Assembly: GCA_944381535.1 (NCBI GenBank)
Contig: CALWLN010000066.1
Coordinates: 1 to 37,778, forward strand
Source of the DNA: an uncultured Lachnospiraceae bacterium
GTDB lineage: Bacteria; Bacillota; Clostridia; Lachnospirales; Lachnospiraceae
Direction of reading: 5' to 3'
Length of the DNA stretch: 37,778 nt
The position numbers and the translations under genes are program-made. Within the stretch, counting starts at the first letter, position 1, and each line of letters begins with the position of its first letter. Positions 34,611 to 37,778 of the stretch are shown here, piece by piece. Under the pieces are notes generated by a model. It had not been told where the DNA came from. It saw nothing but the letters and a program-made list of their open reading frames with translations, and ran no database searches.

Positions 34611-35684
34611 TCACTTCTTTTTATAAAAATTTCTCGCTATTACTTCCCCAAAAAAATTTTTCAGCGCGTCCATAGAAATTTCATATTTTACCGGACTTTC
34701 TCTGGAAACAGCATCCGCCCATGCTATAATCCTTTGATTCACGGAATCATTGTCAAGTGTAGCGTGTTCCGACAAAACAGTTGGATCTGGCTGCGCCATT
34801 CTTTTCACAAATAAATCTGAGTGTACTTTAACTCTTCGATACACACCCGGAAACTTCACCCTTTCTCCCGAAGAAAGCAGCATTTCTTCCTGCCCACCCG
34901 CAGAAAATTGATCCCGGATATGCGGGTCAACAATGCCCTGAGAGGTCAGCCACAAAGCATACCTATCATAATTACCGCCAAAAACCTCCGGATAGTTTAC
35001 ACAGCCATATATGATATATACTCGTTTTTCCTCTGCGGAAAGATTTTTCCATAAACGAATTTTCGCTGATACCGGCTCATCAGCAGAATCACCCGTCCAC
35101 CATAAACTTTCACCTGGTTTCAATATACTCCTATAATACTTAGCTACTGGCGAAATAGGATTATCCATCTTCCGCAATTCATCATATGTAATCCCCATTT
35201 TAGCGAAAATTGTCTCATTCGGTTTTAACCTCATATCAATCAAATAGCGTGGCATGTGTGTAACCGCAATGCCGTACAAGCACTCCTCATACGGCTTTGA
35301 CAGAAATTCAATGGGATTCCCGCCAAGTTTTCCGAACGTCATATAAATACGTTCAACATCAGATACTCTTGTCGTTTCCAATATACTACTACCAGTGGAT
35401 GTCCAGTGATTGTCTTTTGTACTTTTTACTTCGACTCCATAATAACGGGCGGCAACTATATCCGGAAATCTCTGACCGGAAACCTTTTCTATTGTATTTT
35501 CGAAAGCTGTACCTTTTGCGCTCTCATTAAGAGCTGACATAACATCATCTTCCAAAGGATTTCCTGCTCTTTTCGCATAATATGTTGGTCTTTTTTTGGC
35601 GTCTGCGTTCAAAAACAAATCCGTTCTCCGCATAAGAATCTTAAATTCATCTATGCCAGGATTAGGATTAACGGATATTATCAT
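34611..35684 (-). CDS. Type II restriction endonuclease, PD-(D/E)XK type, specificity unknown
   Basis: 357 residues. The nuclease core is visible: Asp75 in RFPDIVAARYYG and Glu85-Val-Lys87 in GVEVKSTK, with a conserved acidic residue upstream. The remainder is not one I recognise, so the target site cannot be named. It sits between the C5 methyltransferase (23 bases upstream) and vsr (10 bases downstream), the classical M-R-V arrangement, and must be kept harmless by that methylase. Base composition is more AT-rich than the flanking metabolic genes. Confidence 0.82.
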   Translation of the reverse strand: MIISVNPNPGIDEFKILMRRTDLFLNADAKKRPTYYAKRAGNPLEDDVMSALNESAKGTAFENTIEKVSGQRFPDIVAARYYGVEVKSTKDNHWTSTGSSILETTRVSDVERIYMTFGKLGGNPIEFLSKPYEECLYGIAVTHMPRYLIDMRLKPNETIFAKMGITYDELRKMDNPISPVAKYYRSILKPGESLWWTGDSADEPVSAKIRLWKNLSAEEKRVYIIYGCVNYPEVFGGNYDRYALWLTSQGIVDPHIRDQFSAGGQEEMLLSSGERVKFPGVYRRVKVHSDLFVKRMAQPDPTVLSEHATLDNDSVNQRIIAWADAVSRESPVKYEISMDALKNFFGEVIARNFYKKK

Positions 35685-35707
35685 ATATATCCCCCCTCGT
35701 CATGAAC

Positions 35708-36934
35708 TTATTCCTCATCAAAATATAAATTCCATTTAGCTTCGATGTTCTTCGCAATATTATATGCCAAAACACAAGGAACAGCGTTTCCGATTATTTT
35801 ATACGCTTCGCTTGCGCACACACCTTTATTATTTTCTGTTTTTTTCAAAATAAATTGATAGCTATCAGGAAAGGTTTGGATTCTTGCGCATTCTCGAACA
35901 GTCAATCTTCTTTCTGGAAAGCCTGCTTCTAATTCTTCCGTATGCTGACCACCATGCTCCCGGCTCAAGCGCCTAAACTCAATATTTCCGTGATGCTCCG
36001 ACCGTATGGTGGGACCAACCGAATTTAGTTTAACCTCTGTTTGCCCTTGACAATGTGAGCCCATGTACTTTGCCATAGAATATTTCCTCTGCGACAAATC
36101 CGCGCTTTCACCAGGCTCAGACAAGCCGACAAAGGCATCCTCGCATGTTACCAAAGGAAAAAGCCTCCCCCCATGTGTTTTTATAGGGTATGGATCATAC
36201 TCAGGCGGAATTTCCGGAAGTGTCAAAGCTTTCCGCGCGTTTATGGTTAACGCGCTCTTTTTTAAGCCAATGAAAAACACACGCTCTCGAGACTGTGGAA
36301 CACCGTAGTCAGCAGCGTATAATACACGCCCCGGAACAACAATATACCCGTTTCCTCCCGCCTTTGCGAAATCATGTTCAATTATTTTCTTTACATCCCC
36401 TAAATTTGTTAAGCCCTTTACATTTTCAGCAATAAAAAGCTTGGGTTCCGTAAGCGCAATAACCTCTCTCATCCACATATACAAATGGCCACGATTTTCG
36501 GCCGTTGGCTCATCCACAGATAGTTTTCCACCATTATGAGAATTTTGTGAGCCAAATCCAAGTCTCTTTCCCGCTATCGAAAAATCCTGACAAGGAAAAC
36601 CTCCTGTCACAATATCAATGTCATCAGGAAAAATCTTTTCTCCACTTTTTGCTCTTTTCACCAGGTCCACAATACTATCCAAGTGATACAACTCATTAGC
36701 GCCGTCTTTCATCTGGCTAAAATAGGATACCCAGGCCGCTTTTGCGTCCGGACGAATATCATTAGCAAAAACCGTTTTAAATATTGTCGGCGCTACCGTA
36801 ACCCAATCACCTTCTGATTTTTGAATCCATGTCGGATGAATATCGGAATTTATTGATTTTTTTAGGCAAACAAAATTTCCTTCAAACCCTATATCCATAC
36901 CACCACAACCCGAAAATAATGACAATAAATTCAT
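35708..36934 (-). CDS. DNA (cytosine-5) methyltransferase
   Basis: 408 residues, with the ordered C5 motifs: I LLSLFSGCGGMDIGFEG at the very N-terminus, IV GGFPCQDFSIAGKRLGF (nucleophile Cys near 116), VI ENVKGL, VIII SRERVFFIGLK, IX RRLTVRECARIQTFPDSY and X IIGNAVPCVLAYNIA. The target-recognition domain lies at about residues 255-330. It protects host DNA against the partner endonuclease. There is no N-terminal DNA-binding extension and no controller gene beside it. GGGAGGATG precedes the start by 8 bases. Confidence 0.95.
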   Translation of the reverse strand: MNLLSLFSGCGGMDIGFEGNFVCLKKSINSDIHPTWIQKSEGDWVTVAPTIFKTVFANDIRPDAKAAWVSYFSQMKDGANELYHLDSIVDLVKRAKSGEKIFPDDIDIVTGGFPCQDFSIAGKRLGFGSQNSHNGGKLSVDEPTAENRGHLYMWMREVIALTEPKLFIAENVKGLTNLGDVKKIIEHDFAKAGGNGYIVVPGRVLYAADYGVPQSRERVFFIGLKKSALTINARKALTLPEIPPEYDPYPIKTHGGRLFPLVTCEDAFVGLSEPGESADLSQRKYSMAKYMGSHCQGQTEVKLNSVGPTIRSEHHGNIEFRRLSREHGGQHTEELEAGFPERRLTVRECARIQTFPDSYQFILKKTENNKGVCASEAYKIIGNAVPCVLAYNIAKNIEAKWNLYFDEE

Positions 36935-36963
36935 TTAAATTCATCCTCCCTTTTTCTCCTTGG

Positions 36964-37001
36964 TATACTCACAGTATATCATGTAAAAATTTTATTCTCA
37001 A
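36964..37001 (-). promoter_or_regulatory. Promoter of the restriction-modification operon with a dyad on the -10
   Basis: Minus strand TTGAGA (37001-36996), exact 17-base spacer, TATACT (36978-36973). TATACT-CAC-AGTATA (36964-36978, read on plus) forms a dyad covering the -10 box. No controller (C) gene is seen, so a regulator, if there is one, could be the methyltransferase itself or an external protein. Confidence 0.6.
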
Positions 37002-37024
37002 TAATAATTCTTGAATCTCCTATA

Positions 37025-37360
37025 TCACCTCCTTAAGAAAATCGCTACAGCCGCACTGACCAATCCCCGTAAGGAAAGGTTCCGCTTCCATGGTTCACTG
37101 ATAGCAAAGGTATCTTTATCCATTTGTTCTGTGGTAAAACAGTTTTTCACGCGCCATTCTCCTGAAGCCCCAGCAGTTTCTCCAATTCTACGAAAGCCAC
37201 ACTTTAAAGAAGATAGATATAAATCGAAGTACTTCAATAATTCTTGTATATCCTGCCGAAACAGTTCATCCGGCATTATTCCGCCCAGATCAAATACAAT
37301 GATTTTCAAGCCTTCCCACCGCCATTCCCGAATTCGTTTCTGCGTCGAATGCCTCGCCAA
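37025..37360 (-). CDS. Unrecognised ORF, possibly a gene remnant
   Basis: 111 residues from a TTG start with no good ribosome site. Contains WEGLKIIVFDLGGIMPDELF, DIQELLKYFDLYLSS and a C-terminal VSAAVAIFLRR. I do not recognise it. The opposite strand also has a 121-residue frame here, and neither is convincing. It lies between the restriction cassette and IS debris, so a decayed gene is likely. Confidence 0.3.
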   Translation of the reverse strand: MARHSTQKRIREWRWEGLKIIVFDLGGIMPDELFRQDIQELLKYFDLYLSSLKCGFRRIGETAGASGEWRVKNCFTTEQMDKDTFAISEPWKRNLSLRGLVSAAVAIFLRR

Positions 37361-37369
37361 GCAGAAACT

Positions 37370-37400
37370 ATTATAGGAACCGCTTCGCGAACTCTATAAT
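37370..37400. repeat. Inverted repeat near the IS end
   Basis: ATTATAG (37370-37376) and CTATAAT (37394-37400) pair perfectly, with a CGC-TTC-GCG core (37381-37389) in between. Could be the end of a mobile element. Nothing else is seen from 37401 to 37474. Confidence 0.4.
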
Positions 37401-37474
37401 CAGGTATTATACCATACTATCATTTTTTCGTAAAGAAAAGACCCGCCAGAATCAGGATAAACTTATAAACTGTT

Positions 37475-37508
37475 ATTCGAACCAGCACCGATTGGTGCTG
37501 GTTCGAAT
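37475..37508. repeat. Perfect 15-base-pair palindrome downstream of the transposase gene
   Basis: ATTCGAACCAGCACC (37475-37489) and its exact complement (37494-37508) around the loop GATT. No U run on either strand, so a terminator is only partly supported. It lies 17 bases after the transposase stop; it may mark the IS end or stop read-through. Confidence 0.6.
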
Positions 37509-37524
37509 CATATGAAGAAATGCT

Positions 37525-37778
37525 TTATTTTATAGTAGATTTTTCCTTTGACTCCAATACTTTTTTCACGTTTTCCATATCCAGCATGGACAACATCTTT
37601 TCTATCTCGGTTTCATAATCCAGTGACAGTTCATACCGGATCCGTTTCATGCTTATTTTATAACTCTCTTTTACCAGCCCCAGAATGGCCAGTCCTATCT
37701 TTTTCATCATCTGCAGGTTCTTTGCACCTGTCCTTCCCATGCTTGTATTTTTATCATCACGGAACGTAAAATCCAGGT
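37525..37778 (-). mobile_element. ISAs1-like transposase, C-terminal part, runs off right edge
   Basis: The frame is open from 37778 to the stop at 37525 (about 84 residues): LDFTFRDDKNTSMGRTGAKN, then LQMMKKIGLAILGLVKES. This resembles the end of ISAs1-family DDE transposases: an L-D-V-T-F-x-D-D strand, a short T/G-A-x-N loop and helices ending in a KR-x-x-A-like segment (here MKRIRYELSLDYETEIEKML). Most of the gene lies outside the window, so the family call is moderate. Its ribosome site is not visible. Confidence 0.6.

Overview
This window looks like chromosome from a spore-forming Clostridia bacterium, most likely a Lachnospiraceae (Clostridium cluster XIVa-like) gut anaerobe. The reasons are a SpoIID-type protein, an ATP-dependent PEP carboxykinase, a GGGtGRT protein paired with an IscU-like scaffold, an EFR1-type flavodoxin/ferredoxin, strong AGGAGG ribosome sites, sigma-A promoters of the TTGACA-N17-TATAAT type and moderate GC. 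No rRNA, tRNA or CRISPR array was seen. Almost everything is on the minus strand; only citrate synthase and a LysR regulator are on plus.

Layout, left to right. 1-1.9 kb: a TetR-controlled ABC exporter whose permease runs off the left edge. 2.0-5.1 kb: a YihY/BrkB membrane protein coupled to a SpoIID-domain protein. 5.2-5.5 kb: a non-coding RNA gene that folds like 6S RNA, with a near-perfect promoter and a 3' hairpin. 5.6-8.9 kb: pckA and a citrate synthase, divergently transcribed. 9.0-18 kb: an amino-acid block with thrC, leuD-leuC and its divergent LysR regulator, an AIM24-family protein, ilvC, ilvN and a homocysteine methyltransferase with a degenerate half pterin domain. ilvB, leuA, leuB, hom and thrB are not in the window.

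18-26 kb is accessory. It holds a small overlapping operon of two unrecognised proteins (DUF2442-like and DUF4160-like) plus a broken lipoprotein gene, then an XRE-SdpI fusion regulator, a short Nudix protein, a membrane-anchored transglutaminase-like protein, a Uma2-type nuclease and a 5'-truncated ABC exporter gene. The truncation falls at the edge of a 69-bp inverted-repeat element. The GGGtGRT/Fe-S scaffold pair follows. 26-34 kb holds an ABC exporter pair behind a promoter with nested palindromes, a left-handed beta-helix protein, topB, mgsA, a free-standing FakA C-terminal domain, a GNAT-Nudix fusion and a flavodoxin-ferredoxin.

34.1-36.9 kb is a complete, more AT-rich type II restriction-modification cassette: C5 methyltransferase, a PD-(D/E)XK endonuclease of unrecognised specificity, and a Vsr repair nuclease that lacks the classical zinc cysteines. 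It is flanked on the right by an unrecognised ORF, two palindromes and the C-terminal end of an ISAs1-like transposase at the window edge.

Most interesting: the GGGtGRT pair, the DUF2442/DUF4160-like operon, the restriction-modification-Vsr cassette beside IS debris, the palindrome-rich spacers (leuD-thrC and the exporter promoter), and several unusual domain architectures. Nothing here proves a wholly new system; functions marked unknown are left unknown.
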